A DNA stretch of 64,000 nucleotides from Nelumbo lutea (taxonomy: Eukaryota > Streptophyta > Magnoliopsida > Proteales > Nelumbonaceae), in NCBI GenBank assembly GCA_022828595.1, contig JAKGHH010000001.1:145471017-145535016 (forward strand), written 5' to 3'. The translations under genes and the position numbers were made by a program. Below are positions 1-12,471 of this stretch, piece after piece (position 1 is the stretch's first letter; every line of letters starts with the position of its first letter). The notes under the pieces were generated by a model, which did not search any database, was not told the DNA's origin, and saw nothing but the letters and a program-made list of their open reading frames with translations.

Positions 1-813
1 CTGAAAAGATGAGGTCCATTGTCCAATCTCCTTGCTTTAATGGAAGATCTAAACTCTAAAGAAAAGTGTTGGTGGCATCAGAAGATGTTTTATTATTTTC
101 ATACTTGGTGATTTCAACCCATCTATAATCCTATGGGTCGGACCGGTGACCCATGATCCTATTCTATCACAATCCCAAATTAATTATACTCATTCATCTG
201 AAAATGAAACTTTTCATGACTGCCCGGGAAAAACGGTTCCACCTTAAAAGCCAACAGCCCAACACACAATGAGCATGGAGAATCTGAGAAGAATTGCATC
301 GCCGTAAGTCATCTGTTCTTGTCGATGGAGAATAATGAACATGGATAACTGCGACTGTGGCTCGTGGGAGGAGGAGGAAAAAGAAAGAAAAAAAAACAGA
401 AAAGATAAGGGAAGAAAAGAACGAGAGAAAGAGATGGAAAGGATGAGAGAAGAGGGATCGTCGGGGAGAAGCTAAAGGCAGCTGCCGCTGAGTTGCCTTC
501 AGAGGGAGAAGATCATGAATAGTAGAAGAAAAATAATAAAATAATTAATAATTCCTGTTTGAAAGAACAAAATGTTTAGATAAAAAGTGCATTAGCTGGG
601 ACAGGTGTGACACAGCTGTTAAATGCTCATTCATTGTGCTTACCCTCTATATTCAGACCCATTTCATTGGGGTTGCATGTGGCCGCGGTCATAGGCTCAG
701 TAGATTTTTTTTCTTATGATCAAAGGTTCTTTTCAACAATTAAGTTTTTCCAGGTCCAGGAAAGTGATGTAAATAGTCGTTGCAGGGGTAATTTCGTAAA
801 ATTGTATCTCTCA
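1..813. other. Unassigned intergenic DNA
   Basis: No gene is recognised here. A purine-rich GA/AAG tract lies at about 358-470. A 95-codon open frame starting at 607 runs into the MITE that begins at 814 and shows no domain, so I do not call it. Confidence 0.5.
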
Positions 814-1072
814 GGCCCCATTTGTTTCACAAGACTAGGGGTTTGGAATCAAAATGAGAACTGGCATTCTGATTCCAACTGTTTGGTTGGATAGAATTGG
901 AATTTCATTCCCACTCCTAGTGTAAGGGAATGGCCATTTCTTCCCTCTCCCTTGAGAATGAAATCACATTCTTGCTAATTCCAATTGCCAATCTCATTTT
1001 TGTTTGAACCAAACATACTATCCCAATAGACCATTTCAATTTTGATTCCAATTCCAACAGCAAACTAAGCTC
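814..1072. mobile_element. Tourist-like MITE, copy 1
   Basis: The ends read GGCCCCATTTGTTTCAC on the left and, reversed, a related GAGCTTAGTTTGCTG on the right. The body holds the same alternating blocks (GGGTTTGGAATC, GAATTGGAAT, ATTCCCA) as the copies at 52317-52582 and 52716-52965. The copy at 52716 has a TTA target duplication, which points to a PIF/Harbinger (Tourist) type. It is non-coding. This copy is the most diverged at its right end, so that border is approximate. Confidence 0.6.
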
Positions 1073-1144
1073 ATTTTTTTTAACCTCATCACCTGATCAT
1101 GAGAATTGAGATGATAGGTGTGTTATATTTGATTATTTCTTCCT

Positions 1145-2763
1145 AAATATTAGGATAAATTACAGATAGGTACCCTGAACTTTCAATTGTGACACTTGAG
1201 TACCTTGAACTCTCAGAAATAAACACTTAGGTCCATCCATTAGTATTCCATCAATTATCTATATCATTCAAAGTCACGTGCAACTTTAAATATTACAAAA
1301 TACCAAAACTACCCTTGTCATGTATTTTCACCTTACTTTTTCCTTCTTCAGCAATGGCAATGTTAGATCTTCCATGGCCATAGAATTTCTCTAGACCTTG
1401 GTTTTATGTGTCAGTGTGGAAGCTACTGGTAATATGTCATTGATAAGTCATCATCCGATGTTGAGTTGGACTGTGATTTGTCAACTGATGACTATTGTTT
1501 TAGATATAATGGGATAATCAAAACTCTGCCAAAGAGAGTTTTGGATTGATAAAGTAAAAGGAGATTTCCAGTCTCCGAAATCTGTAATGAATGTCGTGAT
1601 TGATGACTTGAGTGAGGGTGTTTATCAATTTTGAGCGTCATCACCTCCAACAATGCTTAGACCATTGCTAATTGGGTTCAGTATACCAGAATCAATGACG
1701 GAAGCATGACTGGTTTACTAGATGATGGTGTTTGATGCCACAGGACACAGAAGTAGAACAGGGTTCATTGTTCATGTGGATTGTAGATGGCAATAACTGC
1801 AAAATTTTCATTGATTCGAAGCATGCGATGTTTGGGTGGATAAGCTCCAAATTGAGAGGGGAGAATTGCAGAGGTTAAGAGGAAGATAGATCCTATGCAT
1901 AGACGATGGGGAGAGAGGGATGGTGGATAGAATTTGGAAGAAGAGATATGGTCACATAATTGAAGGTGAGTTAATCTGGTTTTTCTATGAAGGCATAAAA
2001 TGTGATTATTCCACGGTTGTGTTGATCGAGACAACTGACAATGGAATTGACATCGGTTTGGTAGACCAGGTGCAGGTTGATTGTTGGACTAGGAAAGGTG
2101 TAATGGACATGTTAGGGATTTCAATGGTGTTGCATTTTCCAGCGATGATTTTACTCCGCCGGCAAAACCCTTTCATTGAATTCAACCCTTGCCATTGTCG
2201 CCAATGAGTGCTTTTGGTTGAACTCAACCCTCTTTGGCATGTTTCCAAGAATCAGAATGATAAACAGTGCTGTGGTTGCTGCACAAAGCAAGGACTATCC
2301 AAGCTGATTTTTATGCCTCTTATGCCTTTCTGTATTTACCTCTTTAGCAGCGGTGAACAGGTTTTTGGGATTCAGGTTGGCCTTTCTCAAGCTGATTTTT
2401 GGAGTGCAAAGTTGTATTCTAGAGGCAGCTTTATGCCGAACTACAGAATATTGAGTGGAGGAAGCAACATACAGTGCCAGAGGAGTTGGCCTACGCAAAA
2501 CTCTGGTTTGAGTAGTTAGATGTTCATGTCTGCTTGGCTTCCATTCTGATACATAGAACTATGCTCCTCCAACAAAGCAAGGTGAAAATATGAGAAGAAT
2601 AGTTTTTATTTTGTAATATATTTAAAGTTGCACATGACTTCGCATACTATCGATAACTAACGGAATACTAACGGATGAATCTAGATGTCTATTTCCAAGA
2701 GTTCATGTCGCAATTAAAAATTCACGATACCTATATATCGCTATCCCATTTACCCTAAATATT
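1145..2763. mobile_element. Long-TIR, Mutator-like element with target duplication
   Basis: The element proper is 1152-2756 (1,605 bp), flanked by the direct repeat AAATATT at 1145-1151 and 2757-2763 (extendable to CTAAATATT, the 9-bp size typical of Mutator-like elements). The terminal inverted repeats are about 145-150 bp. The left arm (from AGGATAAATTACAGATAGG) matches the reverse complement of the right arm ending at 2756 through landmarks such as GTGCAACTTTAAATAT. The interior (about 1,300-2,610) has only short frames on both strands and no transposase motif I can recognise. It is therefore non-autonomous, and may carry captured sequence. Class is inferred from TIR length and target-site size. 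Confidence 0.75.
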
Positions 2764-3370
2764 ATCATTAAAAAACTAAGAACGTCAAGATTCTTCAAAA
2801 CGTGCCCACATCTGCATTTCCTTCAACCATCAAGCAAAAACAATCTTCTTCTGCAATTCCTTGTGTGGGGTAGATATTCGGGCTTGAAAAACAGAGGGCA
2901 CATCTGCTGCGACCGTCGTCACAGCATTTCATTATCAACCTCCAATTAAGCATGGACACGCTGGCCTTTAATTCCATTGCTGTTTTTTTTTTTTTTTTTA
3001 ATTGGGGAGATGGTTGGAATCGGTCAGAGTATAGTCGAGCCAAGCATCAGCCGGCTCGAATTTGAACTCGACTCAGAAATACAAAGCTCGAAAGTGGATT
3101 CGAACGCAATCAAATTTCATGTTTCTGATTCGAATTCGACTCGAGTCGATACTCGCCAGTTAGTAGAGCTCCTCCCATGAAAACGTGGTTATGTTATCTG
3201 TTGCTCCTCCCCTGAAAAATTATCCTTGTTTGGATAAACAATATTAAACAACTCTCTTCTTTAATAATATTCTTTTTCCATATTTTCAGAATTTTCACTA
3301 AAATAGCACTAATAAAAAGATCGGAAGAGTTACTTGCCATAATCACTTCCCTAGGAGCTAAGCAATCCCA
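2764..3370. other. Upstream region of the first CRK, with a diverged repeat
   Basis: A poly-T run lies at about 2982-3000. From about 3030 to 3160 there is a TCGA/GAGCTCG-rich repeat (TCGAGCCAAG, GGCTCGAATTTGAACTCG) related in style to the one at about 10,720-10,920. The last 200 bp are AT-rich and would hold the CRK promoter, but I see no convincing TATA position. Confidence 0.4.
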
Positions 3371-4204
3371 ATGACGTGCGGAACAATAACCACTCAGCTA
3401 CTGTTGCTCTGCTTGACCTGTTTCCATGTTTGTTTCTCCTCTGCCACTCCAACCTACGTCACTCAATATTGCCAAAACACAACCACTAATGAATTCTCTC
3501 CAAATAGCTCGTACCAAGTAAATCTCAATCTCGTCCTATCTTTTCTAACATCTAATGCTTCGTCCCCCAATGGATTTTACAACGCTACCGCCGGTCAGTC
3601 TAATAATACAGTTTACGGTCTCTTCCTCTGCAGAGGCGACGTCACTCGGGACGTCTGCCGGGAGTGCATCGAAACAGCAAGTCGGGAGATCATACGGAGA
3701 TGTCCCAACGGTAGAGTGGCATATATATGGTATGATGAGTGTATGCTTCGATATTCCAACCAGTTAATTTTCTCCACTATAAACGAGGTGCCTGGGTTTT
3801 CGTTTTCTAATTCATCAGACGTACCGAACCCAGGTGAGTTTAGTAAGCTATTACGTCAGGTCGTCGACCGCCTTAGGAACCGGGTTGCGTTTGATCCTTC
3901 TCTGGGCAAGTTTTCAACGGAAGTGGATAATTTCACAAGCTCTCAAACGTTGTATAGCCTTGCGCAGTGCACTCCAGACTTGTCAGCAAACGATTGCAGC
4001 AGATGTCTTATAGGTTCTGTAGCTAACATCCCCATATGCTGCAATGGGAAGCAAGGAGGAAATTTTCTCAATCCGAGTTGTAGTTTGAGGTACGATATGT
4101 ACCCTTTCTTTCGGGTAACAGCCGCTACAGAATTTCCTTCTACGACGACGACAACAACAACCAGCACCAGTAGCGGTAAATATTTTCTGTTGGAGAACTT
4201 GTAA
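3371..4204 (+). CDS. Open DUF26 ectodomain reading frame (possible secreted CRRSP-like product)
   Basis: This frame is the first exon of the decayed CRK read through its 5' splice site. It encodes 277 residues: signal peptide, two complete DUF26 domains with all six motif cysteines, a Thr-rich stretch encoded by ACG/ACA repeats at about 4141-4165, then nine intron-encoded residues. The domain content equals that of plasmodesmata-located proteins and cysteine-rich repeat secretory proteins, although this arrangement derives from a receptor kinase. The GT donor at 4176 looks usable, so splicing to the transmembrane exon is the default expectation. Whether either product is made cannot be told from sequence. 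Confidence 0.55.
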   Translation: MTCGTITTQLLLLCLTCFHVCFSSATPTYVTQYCQNTTTNEFSPNSSYQVNLNLVLSFLTSNASSPNGFYNATAGQSNNTVYGLFLCRGDVTRDVCRECIETASREIIRRCPNGRVAYIWYDECMLRYSNQLIFSTINEVPGFSFSNSSDVPNPGEFSKLLRQVVDRLRNRVAFDPSLGKFSTEVDNFTSSQTLYSLAQCTPDLSANDCSRCLIGSVANIPICCNGKQGGNFLNPSCSLRYDMYPFFRVTAATEFPSTTTTTTTSTSSGKYFLLENL

Positions 4205-7128
4205 CTGGAAATCTCTGTAGATAGATTTCTTTTTTCAATTTATTGTATATCTGGGCCCAAGAAAAGAATTCAGTGCATATTAGGTGACTTGTTCTGATCA
4301 ATTTTATATACTGATGCACCTTTCTCACATCTAGGATTACAAATTTCTAGTTTCTCAAATCAGAGGCCAGTGTCCTCTATTCCAATTTATATTAAGGGGG
4401 GTAGAAATGGTTCTAGTAGAAAGAAAGTAGATCTGGGTAATAGGAGCTTAGCTTAAACTTCATGTAATCTAGCCCAATTAGGGGGTTTCATTCTTGGGCC
4501 GAATTTGCAGGTTGGCTTGGTATGCCCATGTTTTGATGTAATCTGTTTATTTTGCAGGAAAGGAGAGAAATAAATCTCGATCTATTGTCCTTATCGTCGT
4601 TCCGTTAATTTCAATAACGGTGCTCCTCTGTGCCATCTTTTCATGGAGGAGAATGAAAGGAAGAAGGACGAGAGGTCGGTGAATAGCTCTTAACGTTCTG
4701 TTTTAGTTAAATGGTTCAAGCATCCATGAAATTGAGGAGATTAAAAACTTATTTTCCCATTGAATACTAATTTCATTTATATAGGATCTTGTAGATCACT
4801 AAACAAATATATACGTTTCAGAGGGATTTCTGCAAAATTTGGTTCCTGCAATTCATTCTGCTTGAGACTGCAATTCATTCTGCTTGAGATCTTTCTTTTT
4901 CAAATAGTATGTATGCATCTATGAACTTAACTGTTCGATTATTGTCCTGTGTAGCTGAGGACGAGGTTCAGATGGTAAATTCCTTGCAAATGGATTATTG
5001 AAACAGTTTAAAGCTTCAACAGAACAACTTTTCTGATAGTTAACAAGCTTGGAGAAAGGTGATTTTGGTGTTGTTTATAATGGGTACCATGCTCTAACAT
5101 TACCATCTTAAAATGATGTAGGATTCCTGCCTTCACTAGGCTTGGAGGTGCGGGGAGGGGGAATGATGTAGGATGTAGGATATATTTTACTTCTTGGTCT
5201 GTTGATTTTGAGTTATTATACATTTTTTTTTTGGAATTACAAGCTTAGACCTAGTTTCATATTAACACTTCCACAGGGTTAGACTCTTTGAGTGGACAAG
5301 AAAATAGCTGTGAAGAGGCTGTCCAGAAACTCTGGACAAGGTGCAAAGGAATTCAAAAATGAAGACTGTGTTGTTAGCCAAAGCTTCAACACAGAAACCT
5401 TGTTCGACTCTTAGGTTTCTGCCTGAATTGGAGGAGAGAAGATTGGCTCATCTATGAGTTTGTTTCGGAATGGAAGCCTTGATCATTTTCTATTTGGTTT
5501 GGCCCTATTCGTCATCTGTTTATCTGAATTTTACTTATATTCTTGCTATTCTGTATGTTAGACTGTGAAAGCTAGATTTGTAAAAATATGGGAAGTTGTA
5601 TACTTGATCAGTCATCGATATACATTTTAAACTGCCATTGTGAAATTTTCTGTTGGCAATGAATGTGTAGCATCCAATAAAATGTGCAGATCTCAACTTG
5701 GGAAAGGCGCTACGGAATTAATATAGTAGGGGTTGCTTAGAGGTCTTCTTTATCTTCATGAAGATTCTCGAACATAGAATTATTCATCGGGATCTCAAAG
5801 CTAGCAATGTTTTGGCTTGCATGAACAAATGAATCCAAAAATTTCAGACTTCGGCATGGCAAAGCTTCTTGTACCAGATTCCAAACTGAAGGAAATACGC
5901 AGAGAGATAGTTGGAACATAGGAGTTTTGAGTTACAAGTTCTGTTTTAAGAGCTGAGTTCCAGTAAGTCACCAGACATTACAAAATCGCCACATACGTCC
6001 CTTTAATATGTTAGGCTCCAACCAATTAGGGAACTACTCTTTGGGACAGAGTCATCTGACATACTGTATGAGCCAATTTGGCATTTAAAAGTAAGCGTTC
6101 TGCTAATCCTTCAACCTGGGTACTTTTCTTGAGGATGTGATGATATGCAGTGGATATATGCCCCCAGAGTATGCAATGCGTGGCACGCTCTCGCAGTTAA
6201 GTCTGACTTGTATTTTAGTCTTTTGGTGTCCTCCTCCTTGAGATTAGATTACTGGTAAGAGGCAACAATTATTTCTATTTCAATCAGAGCAGACAGAATA
6301 CTTCCTAAGCTATGTAAGTGTTGGTCTCAGTGTTTTTCTAATTCCATAAGCTTGAATTTAATTTGAGGTTCCAATTTAAGAAAGAAGAATAAGCACAAGG
6401 ATTATAATATTTTGCTATTAAATTCAAAAGAATTAAACAGATATGAAGTGTCATTTGCCATCTTTTAGATAAATTGAGAAAGTAGGGGCTCTGATGAGGA
6501 TTCTACCAGTAATCCTTTTGGTTCCCAAGTAGATGAGACAATTCTAGAATCTAGAGTGTTGGTCACCTGGGTTCAAAAGATATAGTTTGGGCCGTGCGTA
6601 TACTTTTATATGATTTCTTTATGGACATAACTGAAGATAGAAAGGAAAATGGAAAGTATGTGGAGGATGACAAAACATTATGCCAAAATTAATTGGGAAT
6701 TAAATTTAAAAGTTAATGTGGACACTTGAATTGTAAATATTGCCAATATGTTTGACTAACTGTTGCAGGCATGGAGACGGTGGAAAGAAGGGGTCAGTTT
6801 TAGAGTTGATTGATCCTACATTATGCAGATCGCTATTCAAGGCATGAAGCGCTGAGATGCCTTCCAACAGTTGGTGTGCGCTATGTGTTTCAAGAAAATT
6901 TAGCCTGACCGACCCACCATGCTCTTGGTTAATTCTTATGCTTCAACAGCTACTCTGTTACAACTCTGCATTACCTTTCAGCACCTCCATATTTTCATTA
7001 GTGCAGAGCCAAGACTATCGTTCCTGGCAAGTTAGTGAGTTACACAGGAACTTGAATCTGATCAATCTGCAAGCAAGGTGTTACTGCAATCTATAAATAT
7101 GTCATTGACAGAGGTATACCCCCGCTAG
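3371..7128 (+). pseudogene. CRK-type receptor-like kinase with intact ectodomain and decayed kinase
   Basis: CRKs are plasma-membrane receptor kinases of plant stress and defence signalling. The gene keeps all seven exon positions of the intact copy at 47288-51614: 3371-4175, 4558-4674, 4955-about 5078, 5277-5496, 5671-5920, 6151-6313, 6769-7128. Exon 1 encodes a signal peptide (about residues 1-25), then two DUF26 domains with C-X8-C-X2-C at C87/C96/C99 and C200/C209/C212, and many N-glycosylation sites. Exon 2 encodes the membrane helix. The kinase is broken: TGA at 4999-5001 early in exon 3, frame breaks in exon 4, TAG at 5775-5777 just before an otherwise readable HRDLKASN, a shifted DFG region, and a TAG inside the last exon. 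The C-terminal residues SLTEVYPR and a stop at 7126-7128 mark the old gene end. Spliced output would be 321 residues, kinase-less and membrane-bound; unspliced exon 1 gives 277 residues, secreted (stop at 4202-4204). Confidence 0.9.
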
Positions 7129-8529
7129 TTTTAGGGGAGAAGCTTATATATCATAAAAGGTGGGTTTTTAAGTAGTTTTGCTCAACCTTACCCAGAGACA
7201 AATTAGGCAGGATACCTTGGTGTCAATTTCAACAGATATGTAGTTTAATCTAGTTCAAATTTCCACTGGTTCACTGATGTAAAATATAAAGTCACCAGGA
7301 ATAATTCTTGTGCTTTTGCAATTACAGCAGATTGTCAAGCAGTTAATCTACCTTAGACTTTTCCTAGTTATGAAAAAGCTTTATTTTAAACAAGAAAGAA
7401 GGAAAGAGGACCTTAGAACTTCATGCAAGGCATGCATGGAAGGTTGAACTGTTTTACTTGTCGAATTGAAGGATGTAAAATATATATTTTTTAGCAGACG
7501 TTCAAACTTAAAACATGTTACATTTTGTTTAGTTTGTTTTCTTCACATCAATGGATTTAACAAACTAAAACTGGACATCCTTCTCTCCCACCATGAATTC
7601 TGATTGTCCAGATAAGGCCATTTGTATTTCTCTTGTTTGTTATTCACTGAACTTCCATAATATTGTAGGCATCTTGAGGGTGACAAAGAATAAGGGTGTA
7701 TTTTTGTACCAATAGCTATTTAAACAGAGTCAAAGGAGCTGCATTGTAATTATCTTTTAAAAATTTAACTTGTTGAAGTTTACAAAAATCAAGTAACCAA
7801 TAAAAAAAAAAAAACAGTTAAGATGCAAAATGCAATGGTATAAGGTCCGCAAAGTAATAGTTCTTTTGCTATCATTTTCATAGAAGGCACTCATCATCAT
7901 CAAGAGAATTCATCATAATTTGTAGTAACCAATTCAACATTGTTTCAGCATATGTAGAATCATCTGCAGTTACATGTGCTTTAATCAGCATACATATTGT
8001 CTAAATTATAAACTTTGTAGTTTTCCTGATTCTGCAATGCCAAGTCAAGCTTCAACTAGAAGTGAATGAATCTATAATGCTGATCAATATGTTTCCTACT
8101 GTATAAGGTCTCTTGGGCCTGTTCCCGAGAATTTTCCAAATTTCAGAAACAGATCAATTTCTTAGATAAAAAACTTTGGTGCGAGGCTGTGAGCTGAAGA
8201 TTTTGTCATCTTTCTTTGAGTTCTCCCCACACTGTATTATTAATTGTTTAGTTAGATAATAGGCCATTGTTTTTTTTTTTTTTTTTTCTTCTAGGCTTTC
8301 ATAACTTGATCTTAATTTTACTGTCACCATTTTTCAGGTTAGGATTTTTTTGCCCGCTGGGATCTAAGGCCCGCAAGGTCACTACCCATGACAACTTCCT
8401 TAAATTTTTCTTTTCGCACAATCTCAAAAGATCAAGGACTAAATAATCCTGGGGGCTAGGGGTAACCCTTCCATACATCCATGAAACAAATATAATTTGG
8501 GAGGTGTATAACAATGTATATGCTCTTTT
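7129..8529. other. Unassigned DNA downstream of the first CRK
   Basis: No gene or element is recognised. There are homopolymer runs of A at about 7802-7814 and of T at about 8270-8287. A 71-codon minus-strand frame at 8299-8514 has no recognisable domain. Confidence 0.4.
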
Positions 8530-8937
8530 TTTCGGTAAAGTTATAGCAATTACAAGCTCTCAACCTGGATTATCCAACAAAATGGCCCTCGCAAACCAAG
8601 GGAAAAGCTAACAACTTCCTAGCAACACAATGAGCCGCGCCATTTGCCAATCTGGGGATTGTCGAGAAAGAAACTTGCCTAAACTTTGCGTTCTTGATGT
8701 CCTTAACAATGGGGAAGACTACAGACGTCGCAAAATTCTTAGGGTTTCTGTAGCTTGAATGAGCTCCACAAGCAACTGCTTATGCCACACCGCGGCCTCC
8801 AGCCTCTCAATCAGATCCCCGCTGGTTTCTCGGATTGCAAAACCAAATACCGCCTTACCACAACCAGCACAGAAAACCCCATCAGAATTCCCCTTGACCC
8901 GACCATGCTTAGGCCGCCTCCATCCTTCCACTTGCAA
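8530..8937 (-). pseudogene. LINE 3' part: RNase H-like (RVT_3) domain relic
   Basis: Read on the minus strand, 8937-8719 encodes a plant RVT_3 RNase H-like start (GRVKGNSDGVF, then GKAVFGFAIRETSGDLIE), where the family has K-x-N-x-D-G-A and a G-x-G-x-x-I-R block. After a frame change the family's C-terminal part continues to about 8575, with a readable R-x-A-N-x-A-A-H motif. A short A run (complement of the T run at about 8525-8533) follows and may be the element's 3' tail. The frame is broken and catalytic residues are incomplete. Its other half lies beyond the CACTA element at 19,450-19,830, same strand. Confidence 0.65.
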
Positions 8938-9476
8938 AGCTCTTCTCGACAGGCTATTCCCCCTTCACAGAGATGCTAAGCTTTTCCACCGGCAAAGCTC
9001 TTAAACTATCCAACGTTGTTCCACACCCTATTGAAGCCCTGAACTTTAGTTAGCCAATATTATATGCCGCTTGATTGGCCTCCCTAACACGTTCTTGCAT
9101 TACACTGAATTTCTTTTCTTGGCTATTCTTCTGCATTCACTCTTCATGTTGGTTATTCCCCAAGGAGGGTTGTATTTTGCCCAGAAAACTGTTGATCACT
9201 TTTTTGCACCCTCATTTTGATGGTTGATACTACTACTTTTTTTTTTAACCATCTCGTGTGCTTCATTGCTGCCCATGCCTTGGCCACATTAATTGGAGAT
9301 TACATCAACGCCCCACGAGCGCCCCCACATGCACATCTCACCGTGTATTGTTAATATCTCTCGTACTTGTTATTAGGAGATGTTGATGTGCTATTGGACG
9401 CTGTGGAGTGCCAATGTGAACTTGCCACATTGATCTCTTGAAAATTGAAATACATCCTATTGCAATTCTATTTTGT
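8938..9476. other. Unassigned stretch between LINE relic and CACTA element
   Basis: Probably part of the same minus-strand LINE relic, since it lies between the RNase H-like part and the CACTA insertion point, but no domain can be read. A T run lies at about 9237-9246. Confidence 0.35.
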
Positions 9477-9496
9477 TCCCACTACAAGAAAAATGG

Positions 9497-10160
9497 GTTT
9501 TAGTGACGGATATATAATGATGTTGTCACTATAAATAACTATATAGTGATGAATTTAAAGTTCTGTCACTAAAAATACACTATTTAGTGATGAAGAGATT
9601 TTCCGTCACTATAGAGAAACTATAGCAATGGATGGTTGAAGTTCCGTCACCAAATTGTGATTTATGGTGACAGAATTGAATGTCCGTCACAAAAGCACAA
9701 AATATTGATATATAGTGACAGACGATTGTCATCTATCACAGTAGATTGACTTATAGTAAGGGGCAATTTAACCACCACCACTAAATATTGAGTTATAATG
9801 ACGGACAATTAAATCATCGTCACTAAATGGCAAATTATACTGACAAACAATTTAGTGTTCGTCACAAAAGCACAAAATCTTGATCTATAATAACGGACAA
9901 TTATCATCCATCACAATTGTTTGACTTATAGTGATGAATGGCTTAATCATCGTCACTAAATGTTGAGTTATAGTGATGGACAATTGAACCATCATCACTA
10001 AATGGCAAATTATAGTGACAAAAAATAAAAAATGTCACAAAATCATAAAAGTTGATTTATAGAGACGAATAGTTTAATGTTGGTCACAAAATCTTTATTT
10101 ATAGTGATGGACAATTAGGTATTTATTACAAAATATTTATCTTTAATAACATACAATTAA
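9497..10160. repeat. CACTA left sub-terminal repeat array
   Basis: More than a dozen imperfect copies of TAGTGACGGA or its complement TCCGTCACTA alternate in both orientations, spaced roughly 20-50 bp. A longer unit of about 60-120 bp is visible (for example blocks containing CGTCACAAAAGCACAAAAT recur near 9684 and 9858). In CACTA elements such arrays bind the transposase accessory protein. Confidence 0.85.
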
Positions 10161-11275
10161 ATGTTTTTCACAAATTAAAATCACAATATCTTCATTTTGG
10201 GACATTTTGTGTAATGAAAATTTCTCATAATTATTGTTTAAATGTTATTTTGTTTAAAATAATATCATGAATTAAACATTTGAATTGTTGAATTGATATA
10301 TCTAAACAATGGGCAATAGGTTAAACATTTAGATAGTTAAAAAAACTTTTAGTAAAATTCCATTTAATTTTTATGAAGATATACTCTTATGTCAAGTTTT
10401 TTGCAGACCATTAATAACTTTTAATGTTGTGGAGGGTTGATAGGCCCACACATTATGCTAGATAATATGTCTAGGGCTTAGCATTCGAGCTAGCTAACTA
10501 ATGAAGTAATAAATTATACAAAAAAGAAATAAGAAATATAAAATGTTAATTTATTTTTATAATCAAAATTATAGAAAAATATGCATTTTTTTCTAAATTA
10601 ATAACTATAGTATACCATCTCTCTCTATCGGTATATATATATATAAACTTGACCCTAACTCCAAGCTTTTAGGTTGCATTAGATTTATGGGTGAGGGTTC
10701 CATAACTTGATTTGGGTTAGGTTGACCTCAACTCGACTTAATCTAGGCCACCCAATAGTGGTGGATTCTAGCCGAGCTGAACCAAACATCTAGATATTTA
10801 ATATTGGCATATTGGCTCATCAAAAAACTATCAAGCTCGAGCTCGATTCGAGGTAGAGATTTGAGTTCGAATTTGACTTGGCTTAAAAGCTCATACCAAG
10901 TTCAAATTTGAGCCAAGCTTCCTATAAAAAATAACATCCTACATATAAAAGTTATTTTTTATTTTACATACAAATATTTAAGAATTATAAAAATCATTTA
11001 TTGTCATATATATAAAAAAATAAAAATATTATATATAATATTTTTTATTGTACATATGAAAAACAAAAATGTTATTATGCATATAATAAAAATTATTTAT
11101 TTAGTTGTGTATGTATGTATGTATGTATGCTATATTATAAAGCAATTAGGTCCCAGGTCACTACCCTTCCCCCTTCTCTCTTCTCTCCTTAAACCTCTTT
11201 TCTTTCTTCCTTCCCCGTTCCCAGCCCTTCATTGTAGCCACGTGGCAGCCCTCTCTTCTACACTAGAGTCCTCCT

Positions 11276-11278
<3 letters not shown>

Positions 11279-11317
<39 letters not shown>
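11279..11317. repeat. (TC)n microsatellite
   Basis: An uninterrupted CT dinucleotide run of about 36 bp lies inside the CACTA element. Confidence 0.95.
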
Positions 11318-11318
<1 letters not shown>

Positions 11319-12416
11319 GTTCTCAGTCACTTAGCCAACCCCCTCCTAAAATTTCTCCTAAACTATCTCTCCCACCTAAAATTCTTCCTAAAACACCTCT
11401 TAATATATATTATAAATCATCTGAAAACCAAAGACATGGTTAAATTAATTAATTAAATTAATTTGGGTAGTTAAATTAATTTGTGAAATATTTCTTACAT
11501 TTTCAATAATTATTGATATTATTGAATATTATTTAGTAAATATCAACACCTAAACTATAATTTTTTGTAATTTTGGTAAATTGAAAATTTTAATTACTAA
11601 GAATTACTTGCTAAAAATTATTGATTTTGGTAATTTAATTTCAGATTTTTTTGAAAATTAATTATTGAAATCAACAATTACTAAAAATTAGTAATTAATT
11701 AAAATATTAATAAATACAAATTTAATAATTAAAAATTATCTATAATTTTTAGCAATAAGTAGTTATTGATATTTTCAATAATTTTAGTAAAGTTATTAAT
11801 ATTTAATGATATTATCAAATAATAAATAAAAATTTGTAGTAAGTTTTTAGCGGAATGTTAATTTCAATAAAGATAATTTTTTTATATTTTCAATAATTGT
11901 GATATTTACTATACTTTTTCAGCAATAATTAGTGATTTTGTTAATTTAGTGAAAGTTAAATTATAAAACTTCCAATTTTTCAAATAAATAATTTGAAAAT
12001 TTTAATAATTTCCATAAGTATTTGATACTACATTTATAATTACCATAATTAATGGAACTATATTTATGGGTTTGGGGGGTGTCATGGGTTTAATGGATGA
12101 ACCCTAGGGTAGGAATGACAATGAGCGGGTTTGAGCCATGGATCGTACTCCCCATCTTGCTTTTGAGTTTTAAGTTAATCCTGTCAAAATTTTTAGCATG
12201 CATCCGCATACCTCAATAGAGGGGGCATCCCCATCAGGGACTTGAATCCCTAATTCTTTTAATTAAGAGTTTGTTTTTAGAAAGGTGTTTACTTAAAATA
12301 AAGGAAAAATTAAAATACAAATAATATTTTAAATAAATTTTGATATATATATATACATAATATAATATAAATAATATTATAACTAGCATAAGTAATATTC
12401 TCTATCTCTCTCTCTT

Positions 12417-12418
<2 letters not shown>

Positions 12419-12471
<53 letters not shown>
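12419..12471. repeat. (TA)n microsatellite
   Basis: A run of about 26 TA repeats lies inside the CACTA element. A second, shorter TA run lies at about 13,038-13,067. Confidence 0.95.

Noticed and set aside
1765..2519. Several overlapping frames of 67-103 codons on both strands
   Set aside because: They overlap one another inside the long-TIR element, show no recognised domain and no codon-like conservation that I can judge; kept only as possible captured sequence.
9497..10160. Regularly spaced short repeats resembling a CRISPR array
   Set aside because: The motifs occur in both orientations with variable spacing and lie just inside CACTA ends; this is sub-terminal transposon architecture in a plant genome.
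11056..11334. 92-codon frame ending in repeated Leu-Ser
   Set aside because: Half of it is the (TC)n microsatellite; no start context or domain.
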